A DNA stretch of 64,000 nt from Dryomyza anilis (Eukaryota > Arthropoda > Insecta > Diptera > Dryomyzidae), in NCBI GenBank assembly GCA_951804985.1, contig OX638131.1, forward strand, positions 37,665,544 through 37,729,543, read 5' to 3'. Of this stretch, positions 11,127 through 25,600 are shown in pieces. How positions within the stretch are numbered: the first letter of the stretch is position 1; every line of letters starts with the position of its first letter. The position numbers and the translations under genes are program-made. Below the pieces are notes generated by a model. It did no database searches. It was given only the letters and a program-made list of their open reading frames with translations, and was not told where the DNA came from.

Positions 11127-11240
11127 GGCATTTTTCGCCTTTGTATGTTTAAAATTTTTCAAAAAATATTTCTGAACTGTCAAAAATTTTCTCAGTATAG
11201 TTTTCAAGATATTTTTTATCAAAACTGACTGTGTGGGAAC

Positions 11241-11355
11241 ATTTCAAAACTGAGAACTACAATATATTGAATATTGAAAATAAATATGAACGGTCAATCA
11301 TTTCATAACTGAGAACTACAATATATTGAATATTGAAAATAAATATGAACGGTCG
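11241..11355. repeat. Two tandem copies of a 59-bp unit
   Basis: The unit containing ACTGAGAACTACAATATATT and AAATATGAACGGTC occurs at 11241-11299 and 11300-11355 with one or two differences, which suggests a recent duplication. Confidence 0.9.
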
Positions 11356-12108
11356 AAAATTCGTATATTACACTACTTGAACTTTTTCCAATTTTTGAAT
11401 GCTTAACACATATCCTTAAGATCCTATAAATCAAGTATGGAAATGATCAAAATTATCGATAGAAAAATTTATTTTTTCGAATGGTGTTATCAAAGAATAG
11501 TGAGACAGCTGCAAACATTTATTTTCTATATGTATTTTATGATTCAAATCAAACGATGGAACTACTCCATGTACGGACTGTCTCTCTTTAATATTTCTGC
11601 GAATATAATAAAAATTTGCATCGCATATAGTTCAAATAAAACAGATAAATTATTGAATATTACCGAGAGTTTAATAAACCCTATGTTGGTGAAATGGAAA
11701 TGAGAAAATGACAAAATTGTGTGAACAGAAAATTGTACAGCACAAACAATAAGTACGAGGAAAAGTGAAAAGTGACAATTGCTGTAAACCCCTAATCAAC
11801 CGAAGTAAAACGACGATGGAAGAGCAAACTCAAATCAAAAGTTAGCGACACAACAAAACAATAAAAATCACTTTTCATTGAATAGACACCGCACTATCCA
11901 TCTATCGCCCTACCCCCTCCCCCCACCATTGACGAGCAGACAATTCCATCGTTGAGCACATTCAACATAACGTTCAATCGCTTTCAATTTCATTCAATTT
12001 CTATGATGTTGCTTTGGTAATGCCCGCCGTCAATGGAGTCGCATGCTCAACATATACAATACCCAACCCCCCACCACCCTTCTCAAGCTCTCTCGTGCTT
12101 TTAGTCAA

Positions 12109-12136
12109 TCGGTTGGTCGGTCGGTCGGTCGGTTGG
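12109..12136. repeat. (TCGG)n microsatellite
   Basis: GGTCGGTCGGTCGG-type tetranucleotide run about 80 bp before the candidate start site of the Ly6/QVR gene. The surrounding 11880-12310 is clearly GC-richer than the flanks. Confidence 0.7.
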
Positions 12137-12217
12137 CACTTCGGTCATCAACCAGCATTTGTATCGCGTTTTCCTTGCCATCGACGCGTCAATCGAATGC
12201 CACAGCGCAAAAAGCGA

Positions 12218-12223
12218 TCAGTT
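12218..12223 (+). promoter_or_regulatory. Candidate transcription start (initiator) for the Ly6/QVR gene
   Basis: TCAGTT matches the fly initiator consensus TCAKTY. It lies in the GC-richer block 11880-12310, 315 bp before the only good start codon. No TATA box is seen about 30 bp upstream, and I do not see a downstream promoter element at +28. This is a motif match only; other start sites are possible. Confidence 0.3.
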
Positions 12224-12537
12224 CTCGTTCAGATGTCAACGAGTAAAATACCCCCAAATTTAAGAGACTTCGCAGTTTCTGTTGCCGAATTTGGCGCGCG
12301 TTGCACTTGCATTTGAATATTTCAATAGTCATAAAATTTGGAAATAAAAAAAATATATAAAACAATTTGTGTAATTTTGTGCTTGAAAAATTGCGTTCAG
12401 AATATCTGCTTACTAAAAATACACAGTGATTTCATTCAAGACTTTTCTAAAAATATAGTCGGAGCATAATTTAAAAATAATTTAAAATATACAACACATT
12501 GGAACCAGCACAGAAACACTTAAACATTTACATAGAA

Positions 12538-12598
12538 ATGTCATCCCATGGATTAGTCCTTGCTGCGTTGCTGCTCTTCGTCATCACATGCAATGCAG
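12538..12598 (+). CDS. Ly6/QVR gene exon 1: signal peptide
   Basis: The frame starts at ATG 12538 and encodes MSSHGLVLAALLLFVITCNA plus the first base of an Ala codon. The splice donor is G|GTACGTGA at 12599. The start is chosen because the leader is complete and no in-frame ATG lies nearer upstream in a coding context. The exon ends one base into a codon, matching the start of exon 2. Confidence 0.85.
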
Positions 12599-15500
12599 GT
12601 ACGTGAAGTGCCCTCGGAAGGACTCGCAAGTACTTTAATTAAGAACTGCATTTAGATTTTCTTGCGACTCACAAAGTTCACTGCACTGAACTACGAGTCG
12701 TGTCCGTTTCATTTAACGTATGCCTAGGATACAATTGCAAAATTATAGTACACTAATAAAAATAGTACAAATTAGATAAAAATGTTACATTGATTTGTGT
12801 AAAAGTTAGAATTAATATCATTTTTAATCTTTTGATTATATGGGAGATGTCACACCCATTCATCCAGTACCGCGCAATACTGACAATGAACCTAAATAAC
12901 GAGGAACTACTCAGCCAATTTTTATGAAGTTCGCTATCTTAAGTAACGTAAATGTACTTAATTCTGTTACCCTATGAAAAGTTCAATTTTGAACCAAAAA
13001 AAAATAAGAAAATTTTAATTTTATAATTACTCTGTGACACAGACTTCATTATGAAAGTCTTATATAAGGAATAAGGAATCTTTTCCTCTCAAATATCGAC
13101 ATAACAATTAATCCGATGGACATGTTTTGGAGATATCGTACTTCGCATTTGGAGGTTATTTTAACAAAAGATGATACGGCATTATTTTTCCATATCCCGC
13201 GCTGGATAGAACCAATTTGATACTTATGATACTTGAATGAAAGATAATTAAATTACCCAGAATCCGTTTATCCATTGTTTTGTCATCGGAGAAATAGGTT
13301 AAACGTAATTGAGCAAAAGATAAGATATCAAATTTTGTAATCGTATAAGAAACATAGTACCGGTATATGTTCATTTTCTGCAGTTTCTTGCTTAATAAAA
13401 TCGATTAAGCAAATAAAATATTTATTTTTAATGATTTTTTATTCAAGGAGATTAAAGGATTTTCATTCATAACGTCCATATTTATGCTGCTCCTAACATT
13501 CTCATTTTTCCATGGTTTTTTTTTCATATAAGGCTTACATTCTCTATAGCCTGGCCCGCAGCCAGGAGGGGGAGGGGGGTTGTACGGGTTTTGTATACAT
13601 TTCTTTGGTTTAAAAAATAGTTTTAAAGTTGTTGTTAATATAATTCTATTTAAAACAAATATTACTTTGAAATATATTTTATTTCTTACTTTGGGAATTG
13701 TTTATCATTAGACATTTTTTTGGGATATAATACAAAATCGTAAATCTCGATATAAATTAGGCAAGAAAAATAAATGCAAGATAAATAAAATCGATACTAT
13801 ATCAAAACAAAATCTTTTATCCAGGCACTTAAACCCTTTGGATTATTGGTTCCGGATCTGTTTTTAAAATAGCGGTTCCGGTTCTTATTCCGGTTCTTAT
13901 TCCGGTTCCAACCAAACAAATTAAATGGGTTCCGATTCCGGTTCCAAAAATCCGATTCCGGTTCTTTGCAATCCCTGCTTCTATCAAATTTTAACAATTT
14001 TAAATATTAGGATAAGGTTTTTATTTTTAGTTCATGTTTTCAATTAACACTATTTAAAAAATTTCATGATCTAACCTTTATGTTCGAATCTCGATTTCAT
14101 AGAATGAGACTTTAATGTTACCAGAACCCAAATACGTCATTGGACTTTTTTTGTTGTTGTTGGATATTCAAAAAGTCTCAAGAGGATCAATTTTTCCAAA
14201 CAAAAAAAAATCCAATGACGCAGCTCCATAATTTACGGGAATATTTCAAAATAAACTTAATTTCAAAATAAACTTTCAAAATAAACGCAAAATTAGCACA
14301 AAAGGTTGCTAAAAAAACAAATATGTTTTAGAAAAAGTGAAAGCGCAGGGATTTTGCTGAAATAGCAAAAGTTTAGCATAGCTTATAATTTGATATATAC
14401 ACACAGAAATATCATCTGTTGGCACGTAATTGTAGTAACGAAAAAGTTAGTTGCAACACCCAATTTCATTCGATGAAACTTATTGTCTACAATATTCGGT
14501 CCCAATTGTACTAAATTTACAATATACACAGTCCCAATTGTACTAAACTTGTAGTAAATTGTTTTAAAACTATTCGAAATTGGTTGTAGACCAAACTATA
14601 ACAATTTTAGTATTGCCAATGATAACCGACTAAGCGGTTGAAAGAACCGAATACAAATCTCAAATCTCAAATCTCTATTCTCTGTGTGTAAACTAATCAA
14701 TATAAATTTGAGAAATCCAAAATTATATTTTGTAACAAATAGATAAATATTTGAGCAAACTAATCTTAGATCCAATTTTAGATATCAGAGTATAATTTTA
14801 CCTGAAGAGATACACACAGAAAACTCCTCTTTCCTCATGAGGTTGGAAGAATGAAAAAGTTAGTAGTATAACTAAATTTATTCTAATAAATCGAATTGTC
14901 TACAAATTTATTGGCGAAACACACACTCCTAATGGTTCTAAAAATATGTACTATATTGTTCTAAAACAGTTCGAAATTGGTTTCAGTAAAAACTATATCT
15001 TTTTTAGTTTTGACAATAGCAATCGACTAAGCGGTTGAGAGAACCGAATACGTTGGCTAGACAAAGAGTTGGTTGGTGCAACAAATCTATATTCTGTGTG
15101 TATTGGCACCTGTTGAAATTTTTTATATTATTTTGTATACTAAAGAATATGTACCATTTTTTCTCAAACCTCAATTCCGTACCATGAGCACAATATGTGT
15201 AGCATGCACGTAAATAAAGTTTTTGTACACAAGAAATGTTTGCAAAGAGTAAATAATGCTTTTAACAACTTTAAAACATGTTGCAGCATTTTCGAAAAAA
15301 AAAAAATATTTATTTTTTCTAAGGGGTGTGACATAAAATGTTCTTTATGTTGACTGAAACGTTGCACAGTAAATGGCATACATACGTTTCTGTGTATGTT
15401 TGAGCCAATTTTCTGTCATGCATGCAACAATTTATTTTTATTTTTCATTTTCTGTAATGTAAATATTTTCAAATGAAATCAATGTTAGTATCTCAACACT

Positions 15501-18500
15501 GAAATATTTATTTTCTATTAGCGCAAGTTTATTTTCATAATAAAAAATAAATAAATGAAAAAGTAGTTCAATCTGTTTTATATTAAATTAGTTAATTGAA
15601 ATTTAAATATAATATTTTTTATACAAATGATTCAGTTTATCAATGAAGCCAAATTTGATTCACAAAAACATTCGGTAATATTCTGAAATTGGATTTTTGC
15701 TGTTTAATTAATTAAAGTATAATTCAACAAATGTTTAATAATTAAATAAAAAAAATGAACTTCCTGAAATAATGACAAATTTTCGATATAACAATTTGAA
15801 ATTGGAATTTATATCAAAAAGAAAAAAGTTCAAAATAAATAAAATGTGATTTTTAAATGTGTTTCCACCAAGTTAGCCATGTCTCGAAGCTCTTCAATGC
15901 CTCAAATAGTTCTCGAAGTCACTCCGAAAATAATTTAATATATCGTTGTTATATCGGTTCAAGTTTTTGTTTTATCGAATTCATGCTTTTCTTATGAAAA
16001 CACGAGAATCAAATAGATTTCGTTGCTATTTCGAAATTATATCAAATAAAGTAAACATTTTATTACAAGTTAATATAAATTTAAAAAAAATTATAATAAA
16101 AAAATTTAAATTTTGCATGTAAAAAAAGTGACCTTAAATAAATATTTTTTTTGTATAATGTTTGAATTTCCTTTGTCTATGTCTCGTAAATGAAATTTTG
16201 TACCAAATTATTCGAAAATTTCTGAATGTTTTATGTTTCTGAGTGTTTTATCATACCATTCTCGTTAAATAGATTTGTCCGTGGAGTTTAATACGTATTG
16301 AGGTTCCCTATCGGTTCGAATTCTCGTAACGAGAACATTTCATAATCTCGTTACGATTTCTGCGTAACGAGATCGAATGAATTCCCTGACATCTTGAAAC
16401 AGTCTCGAAGCTATATCGAAACGAATGTCAGAGTGGTATCCTCCAATGTGATAAAGATTTTATGGTAATATGTGGTCGCTCGAACAAAATACTAAATTTA
16501 TTGATTAAATAGTAGATCTGAGAATATTTAATTATTTAAGTAGTAAAAAGTTAAGTAGTAAATTTTAATAATTTCGACTCGTTGTTGGCTCGTATATCTT
16601 TTCATTATGAAATGGCAAACCTTACTGAAGAGAAATGTCAAGAGAGCGGCAAGAAACATGGTGTCTTTTGCTGTCCCTGTCTTTCTACTTTTGTAGCGTC
16701 CCTGTTGAAAAACCCTTGAAAAAAACTTTTGTAGCGCTCTTATTGAAAACCCTTTATTTTAAACCTTAAACATTCTAAAGGTTTGTTTTTGGTATCATTT
16801 TAATCCCATTAATACAAAATCACTTTAAGTTTAAAAAAATATATTTTATTAAGTGATTTTTTGTAATGGTATGTTTTTAATAACAAAATATAGTGTAATT
16901 TTTTTAAATTAATCAATATTCAAATTCATTCGACACAGAATACATTACTTTTTAATAAAAAATAAATACAGAAGTATAAATTACCATATATTTTAAAAAT
17001 GGCTTAAGACCTGAATATGCAATTTATCTTATTTTGCCCAAAATATCACCTCCCATTTCATTAGTATATCTCTTTATCAACTAAATTTACTTAGAAGCAC
17101 ATAATAGATTTAATAAACTATCAGTTAAGTCATTTCGGTTGAAATATTATAGCAGAAAGTATTTAAAAATTATCTTTGAAAAGCTGTTAAAACGTTGGGT
17201 CGATGTAAAAAAATGCGCATATTCATGATAAACATCACTACTAATGTTACCAAATCTTTATCTTTTAAAATTAAAATATTTTTTACTGTCTTTAAACATC
17301 CCAATTTTTCATATTTGACTGCAAATTGTGAGTAATCCTGAGGTGATGGAGCAAAACTAATTTTATATTCGAGATCAGCGACCCCTTATTACCCTGTAAC
17401 CGTTATCAAATTCAAAGATGATATAATTTGTTGCACGAAAACGATAATTTGGACCTACCCTAGTAGAAATTTGCCCGATGCGTCATGGGGAAATGATCGG
17501 GTTTTCGTTAGGTAAGCCCTATTAGAGAAAATATGATCATTGCCTTTGTATGCCCTTATCATGCTTACCATACCAGGGTTTATATTATCTAAATAGTCAA
17601 TGTTCCCGATCATTGCTACATTATTTGTTCCTCATATCGAAATTAGCATCAGGCAATGTTCGAGATTAATGAGAGAAACCCTATAATGCTCGGGCTCAGG
17701 CAATTGTCGGGTATCAGTACATGATCATGGCCTGAGGTCAATACATGATCAGGACACTGCGTTACAAGGACATTATGGGCCTCGTCATATCCCGATCATC
17801 TCAAATAATGACATGACCATAGTCCTACCAAAATGTCTACTAGGGTAGACGCGATAACGTTAAGAAATCGTTTGGGGTGATTTGAGGTTTCAATTTTATT
17901 ATTTTTCGTAAATGTGCATTAAAACAATTTTTTTTTAATGTTGTTTGTCTGAAAAATAGTTTTTGCATTACTATAATTTTTTTTTTAATAATTTGAACTT
18001 AAAAAAAATTAAAGTAGTTTTATCTATAAATTGTAGTGTAGTAACTTCTACATATTTTTTCTCAAAAACAAATGCGTCATTTATTTGACGAACATTTATA
18101 TTCAATACGTAGTTTTCTTTCTTAATAATATTCTATTCACGATTATCTAAATTTGTGTGTTGAGTTCATCATAACCCATTTCTTTTTTGTATTGTAACGT
18201 ACTCACTTATTTCATTCTATTAATTTCTATAATTGCATGTTGGGGAATATAATTACAAGATTACTACCAGATTCATTTTCTACAAAAAAATTAAAAAAAT
18301 AAAATAAAATTGTTTGAATCATGCATCGCAGTACGTTAATAGGATAAAGTAGCTACATGGAGATGACTTAATTTGCATGAGACATTTAAATTAATATGCC
18401 AGACTTCTAGACAAATAGACATTATGTATATTGTACAGCATCATCTACGCTGCTTGCAGACTTAAAATAAAATGGGCCAGATTCATTTCATATAGCGACT

Positions 18501-21500
18501 TATACTATTCTAATACTCATATTGAAATCAGAATAGAAATTTATTTAAAAAAAATGAAAATTGTCATTCCGAACAAATTAATTGAAATCAGTACGAGACA
18601 TATTTATTTCAGTAACGATCAAAATAAATACAGAAACGGGTAGACTTTATTAATAAGGAAAATTTTTTATTCCGTATGTAGTATTTGCAATTGTAACTCT
18701 CACCAAGGACTGAAACTCAAACTCAAATAAAGATTTCGAATTCGGTTTTGTCCCTCATTACGATTTAGTTTAATGTTTTAAACACAACATTAAAATTAAA
18801 ATCAGTTTTTGACATTTTGTCAAAATCGTCGATTATAATTTTAAAGTTGATTAGAATTGTCTTTAAATTGATTTTCATACTTTTTAGAAATCTTTTTAAA
18901 ATAATGCCTGGTTTTCACTATTTAATTTGTTCCATGTTATTGTTTTCTTTACATTATGATTGCAATGCAGAAACTGTTCAAAATTAAATTTTTCATTAGC
19001 CTTGTTAAATGAAATTAAAATGGCTACAATTTTCGGATATTTTCGAATATCACAATATCACAAACTATCACAAAATAACATAGAGAAAATCAAGCATAAA
19101 ACTAAAACGGTTTGACGATTTAAGATATCAGTTGTTGATTGTTGTTTATCCCAATTATGTCCCGTTTATTCAATGAACGGGACAACCAAATATATTGTTA
19201 TTCCTCTAATAAGATATACAGTGTTAAAATATCCATCAAAATATAATCTATAGGGGTGAAAGTTGAAGTTATGATGACTATATTAATTAAATCTTATCTG
19301 TACCTATATTTTATAAATGAAGAAAAATATGAAAAACCACACCGATAGAAAAGATTTGTTTGAATATGTTTGAATGCAATTATAACGTAATACAAAATCA
19401 CCATATAAATATTAGGAGTAAAATCTAATAAAATTATAATGGAATTGTATAATTATTTTGTTCAGATTGAAATATTATTATACGCTATTTAAACATAAAT
19501 TGCTTTATTCGCGGATTTACATGAATTTACTATATTAATGTTTCTGTATAAAAATATATTTTTCATTAGATATTAATATATTCATGTTTGATATTTCCGC
19601 CATTTAACACAGCCAGTGTCAATAAAAGGTTCTTTGAATAATATGTATTTGGTTATTCGTGATTGTTACTGGGTGACAACGAATTTAAAAATAATAGCAT
19701 TATTTCGATTATATGTATGTTTGGAATTACGATATCGTAATTAAATAACAACGCTGCCTACTTTTAGCACTCAGTAACACTCACATTAATACTTTTCATG
19801 TTTGTGAAATAACTAATTAATCCGAAATTCACTGAACTTAAAATAGGAACAATAGATGGAAATAAAATTATGAAGTATAAATAAAAGATGCATAATAAAA
19901 AAAAAAATAAAAGTTCAAGTTTATAATTATATAATATAAATAAAAAAGAATGTGAATTTAAAAAAATGGAAATAAACATTGTGATATAAGCAATAAATTT
20001 ACTTTTTTTACATTAATATGAAATGTAAACATCAATATGTTTACATGTAAATAATTTTTTTCACAATCAAACAAAATTTATGTTTGCAAGAACGCCGAAC
20101 ATAAATATGTTTGAACGGAAACATAAATATTTTAGGTTGTTATTGAAATAATGTTTGGCAATGAAATAATACTCTAAGATATATGTAATGCCTGCAAAAT
20201 TATGTTTGGGAGAGCCCTTTTTTTTGCAACGTGCATGTTTCGGTTGCCCTAGTAATCATTATTATTAAATAGTTTTACAATAAAAATATTTTAGAGTTTA
20301 TATCAATCTTCTCCTTACATAACATGCTAAGTCTAAAAATTGAGTTTTGCAGTAGAATCATTCAAGTACTTTTGTAATATTCCTTGAAACTATAATAAAT
20401 ATAGCAGTTTTATTTTCACTGCATTTTTATTCACATACTAAAAACACTTTTTTTCTACTTAGAATGCGACAAAATTAATGAAATTGTCTATGAAAAATAC
20501 TTGTGAAATATACTTTTATATGGACATCAATACATCATGTTGAAAATGCTGTAAATTAATTTGTACACGAAATTTTGTAGTCATAAAATGTTTTCGAGTT
20601 ATAAAAGTTTAATATATGCATTTGGAAATATATCTTTGTATTGCCAATTGTTTGGCTTTTAGTCACATTCAATTTCTCAATAGTTGTACTCGCTTGAGCT
20701 AATAAGTAAATCATGGAAAAAAAACAAATAATATTTCTTTATTAGACGGTATTACAAAACTTTATATCACAAAAAACAAAAAAAAAATAACTAAAAGTTT
20801 TCGCTGCTATTAACTAGTGTGACAAAACCGTATAATGTGAATTCGTTTAAATGACCTCCCCCCCTCCAATTTGAACGCATCATAACCTAGTAGTAGTTGG
20901 CAAAGATAATGCATTAGAAATGGGGTCGAAAGCATTGTTTGGCTTGCCATGTCTTTTTGCAAGCCATAATTACGACATTTTTGCATTTAGGCCAATTTTA
21001 TCGACCATAGTTGAACGAACTTTTATTACTGTTGCTTCTGCTGATTGTGGGTTTTTCCATTTTTTTTTTTTGCATAGTTAAATAACTATAATTAAATTGC
21101 ATTTTGCGCCGCCATGCTTGATTTAGTTCTAAGGAGGAAAAAGCATTTTAATTAGAAAATTGCATGATTGAGCGATTTTCCAATAACAGCAAATGTACTT
21201 ATAATTGTCTGAGAAAATCTAAGAAAATTACTTCGCAGGAGACATTTTAATTTACTTTTTTGTTGATTATACTTATTAATCTTTTTTTTTGTATTTTCAT
21301 TACATTTTTGCATATAACAGAAATCTAGTTTATATACCACATATGTCTCGCCAAATTTACCATCCCATGTAGAAATTTGCCCTATTAGGAAAGACATCAT
21401 GGCCACATCATATTGATCAATAATTGGTCAGGTTATGACAAGATAAAAATACATTGATCAGATTCCTATTATCACAATTGCTACTACGGATGATAAATTT

Positions 21501-22621
21501 GCAGTATTTCTTGATTTCATTACGGTATTTGGAAGGTTAAATGCTAATTATTTTATGTAGTTATATTTTAATTTTCAGAGAAAAAGTTTTGTCCAGTACG
21601 AATTCAAAACCTCCTACTTTGCCATTGGTTTCGATATCAGTACGAGATCTATGATAAAATATGGAGAATTCCCACGATTTCGGACACGATATAAAATGAT
21701 ATCGAGCGTCAAGTTGGACCTACATAATATGTAGATATCGATGTGTACTCGGTACGAGATATTGTTATTTGAATTCGGTACGATATCGAAGAAAAAAATG
21801 AACAGAGTTTGAGATTGCGTCGAAAATTATTGCGATATCGATGCGATAAATGTTTATGGGAAACTGGGGTGTTGTGGGAACTGTGGTAATGTAGGAAGTT
21901 TAATTAAAGTTATTGCATTTGTAGAAAAAAAAAACTACACTCATTAAAAACTGCACTCATAATAAAAAGTCTGTAAAAAAGGTTGCCAATATAGCTAAAA
22001 TGTTTGCTGAAAAGATGAAAGCGTCGGATTTTACTGAAACAGTATGCTTATAAAGGGTTTTTCAACAGGGACGCTACAAAAGTAGAATGACAGGGACAGC
22101 AAACGACGCGATATTTCTTGTCGCTCTTTTGATATTTCTCTTCAGTAAGGTTTGCCATTTCATGATGGAAAGATATACGAATTCGAATTTCGGTAGTAAA
22201 TTTTTAATATTTTCGACTCGTTGTTGGCTCGTATATCTTTCCATCATGAAATGGCAAACCTTACTGAAGAGAAAATTACTTGAAAAAAAACTTTTGTAGC
22301 ACTCTTATTGAAAACCCCGTTACTAAAAAGGGCAAAATGGCCGTAATTTAAAAAAGAAATAATTTTGCATTTACAAAAACTTGGCACGGGCAACGCTGTG
22401 AAAGGGTCCAGCTAGTTTTTTTTTATTATATTTATTTATTTTATTTTATTTTATTTTATTTTATTTTATTTTTATTTGTCTTATTATACCCTACACCTAT
22501 GAGGTACAGGGTATATTAACTTTGTGCATATATTGTAACGCCCCTTAGGAGGCGTGTCCGGTATGGAAAAGTATATATATTCTTGATCAGCATCACTACC
22601 CGATTCCGTTTAGCCATGTCC

Positions 22622-22669
<48 letters not shown>

Positions 22670-25600
22670 TGCTGTCTTGCTGTCTTGCTGTCCGAATACA
22701 GAATAACTTGAGAAATACTGATCAGAATGCGATGAAATTTCGTCTCAATATATTTTAGCCAAAAGTAGGAACTGAGTTTGAAAATGAGCAAAATCGGTCA
22801 ACGGACACGCCCACCTCCCATACAAGTCACTTTTATATAACTCTTTCGAAACTAATATTTCGAAAAGTATTCAAGGTATAGTTATAAAGTTTAAAAAGTA
22901 TTGTTAGAATTTACCTAAAAATATGTGGTCCAAAAATGGGAGTGATCCGCCCACTTTTTTTTTCATTATATCCCGGGTTTTCATAGTAAAAATTTGATCC
23001 GTAAATTATTAAAATCAAATCTATGAAATATTAGCCTTTCAAAATTTTAAATATAGGCGTGGTCCGCCCAATTATATTTTTCAATTTTTTTTTTTAGTTT
23101 TTTATACTTTATATAATTTTTTTTAATTTATGGGGATATAAGACGTAAATTTCTGATATATGAATAATATTCTGAGGTTCAGCATAATTAAAAATTTTAA
23201 ATTAAGGTATACAATTAAATTTTCCTCATTAATATCTCCACCAAAGGTGTAGGGTATTCCATAGTCGGGCCCGACCGACTATAAAAATCCGCCCCATGTG
23301 ACCTAACTTTCCCAACTCGTTTTTTTTTATTTTATTTTTATTCCACAATTTCACTCTAGCATGCGTACATTATTATTACGTAGAAGAGATATCTCTTTTG
23401 TATAAACATGATGTCGAATTATAGACACATTTAGCTGCAGCGTCTCGTGACTATGGCGCCATCTAGTGCATGTTAGCTGCACTAGCGATATGCACACCTT
23501 GACAACTTGATCACTAGCAGAACTAAGATTTGCAGCAAACAGTTCGCTATTGCAAATAAAAGTATGCTGTAAATGCAATTTAAAGTTTGCTAAAATTTAG
23601 CATTGTAGCAGCGGTAGCTCAGTGGTTAGTGCGTTGGACTGCGAGCCGAAAGGTCCCCGGTTCAAGCCTGGACTGGGGCTAACAACATCTTTTCATAGAA
23701 ACATTTTTCTATACCGCGCTACCTCTCGGCAGTAAATGGTAAACCTACGAGAGTAAAACCTTGCCTATGAAAAGCTCTCACCCACCGTTCGGATTCGGCA
23801 ATAAACTGTAAACAGAAAAAAAATGTGCATAAATATTATGTGTAGTGAACATACAAATTTTTTTTCATAATATTTATGTATAAATTCTAATATTTATGAA
23901 TTGTACATAATAATGGTGAATCCAAATATATTAAGGACATTGATTTAACAACCAGACACATATATTTTATATATTATTTACATACAAATTTTTGATTTTT
24001 GGTTTCTGAAGGACTTGTAGAGTTGGTTTGTGTATAAGACATATTTGGTTTGGAAACAAACTATATAATCGAATGTTCGAATATCGATATTCGAAATATA
24101 GTCGAATAAATGTGGGCGTGATCCGTCCACATTTATTTTTCATCATTTTTTTTTTACTTTTATATCGATTTTAAAATTATGTGGATATACGACGTAAATT
24201 TCTGATATGTAAATAATATTAAAATTTCCCAACTCGTTTTTTTCATTTTCAATATTTTTTTAACTTCAAATTTCAAACTAAAATTTGTCTCTATTTACAC
24301 ATTTATGAATTTATAATTCTTATAAGTTTTATAATATTTAATATCTAATTATGCCAAGACTTCATTTCATCATATTAATGAACAAATTTACTTCATATTG
24401 ATGAATTTTGTTCATTAAACCATATTTATTTAAATATCATAAATCTTATCAGAATTATAAATACAGAAATGTGTAAAAAATATTGAAAATGAAAAATATT
24501 AAAATAATACGATTTTAGTTCAATGAATGAAATCATCAATATAATGAATACTGGTTGTTGCGAGGTTTTTTTAGTCTGTATGTTACAAATATACATGAAA
24601 TAATAGAGAAATAACAAAGTATTTGCCTGTTTGTAAAAATTTTAACATTTCCCACTTTACCCCAGGATTTTTCAATAGTTTCGAAAATGAATGGTTTTGA
24701 AAGAAGGCCAAAAAAAAAGGAGATATACATTTTATACTGTTAATACAACAAACTAGATCACGAAAAATTTTAACAAAACCTATCAAATAATTTTAAAAAT
24801 AATTTCCCACTTTACCCCAGTATACGCTATATATCGTATTTTGTCAAGGAATTTGTATGTACAAGAAATTTTAATAATTTGAAACGATAAAGCAACGAGA
24901 TTGAACTTTTTATCGAAATTAAAAATTCGTGATTAGTACTATATTTATAAGATATCTTTCTTTTGTACTAGGATGTAGAAAATACAAATAAAATAAAAAT
25001 AAATAAAACTTCGTGGCATCGGAGGTATTCGGGACATGCCAGACTGAACTTAAACTTCTATGAAATGACAAATGTTTTATTTTCAACACTTGGAACCAAC
25101 TACGGCCGATTTATTGGAACTATACAATAATAATGCATAGTATGACTAAGATAAAGCAAAAGCATTCAGAAATTTCAACGAGTAATAAAAAAATAAATAA
25201 TTGTGATAGAAACTCATTAAGATTTAACGATTGCTTTAAATTTAAGAATCGCATTTCTAAATTGCGTTATATTTAAAATAATCGTGTTTTAACCAAGTTA
25301 ATTGCTAAGTGTAGTATTTGTTATTTATCATCAGTAATGCCGACTACTGTACCTACTCTAAATTGCGCCAGTACAATAATGAATCAACAAAAATAAGATT
25401 TGAAATCTCGTCACGCCCATTAGTATAATGCGTCGTAATTTCGTTTTAATAATTATTTAAATAACTACTTAAAATGATGCAAGCGTAAACATTAGTCAAC
25501 ATAGTTTTGCTAATACTACGAGTTAGTTCATTAAAAAGTGTATAAGATGTAAAAAAAAAAATAATATACTTTTATCTAAATGGATTTTTATATTTTGTTT

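Noticed and set aside
12014..12316. Proline/serine-rich frames of 67 and 100 codons
   Set aside because: They overlap the GC-rich promoter region, have no domain, and would precede the much better signal-peptide exon.
13797..13997. Asn/Arg-rich protein
   Set aside because: Translation of a GGTTCCGG tandem repeat.
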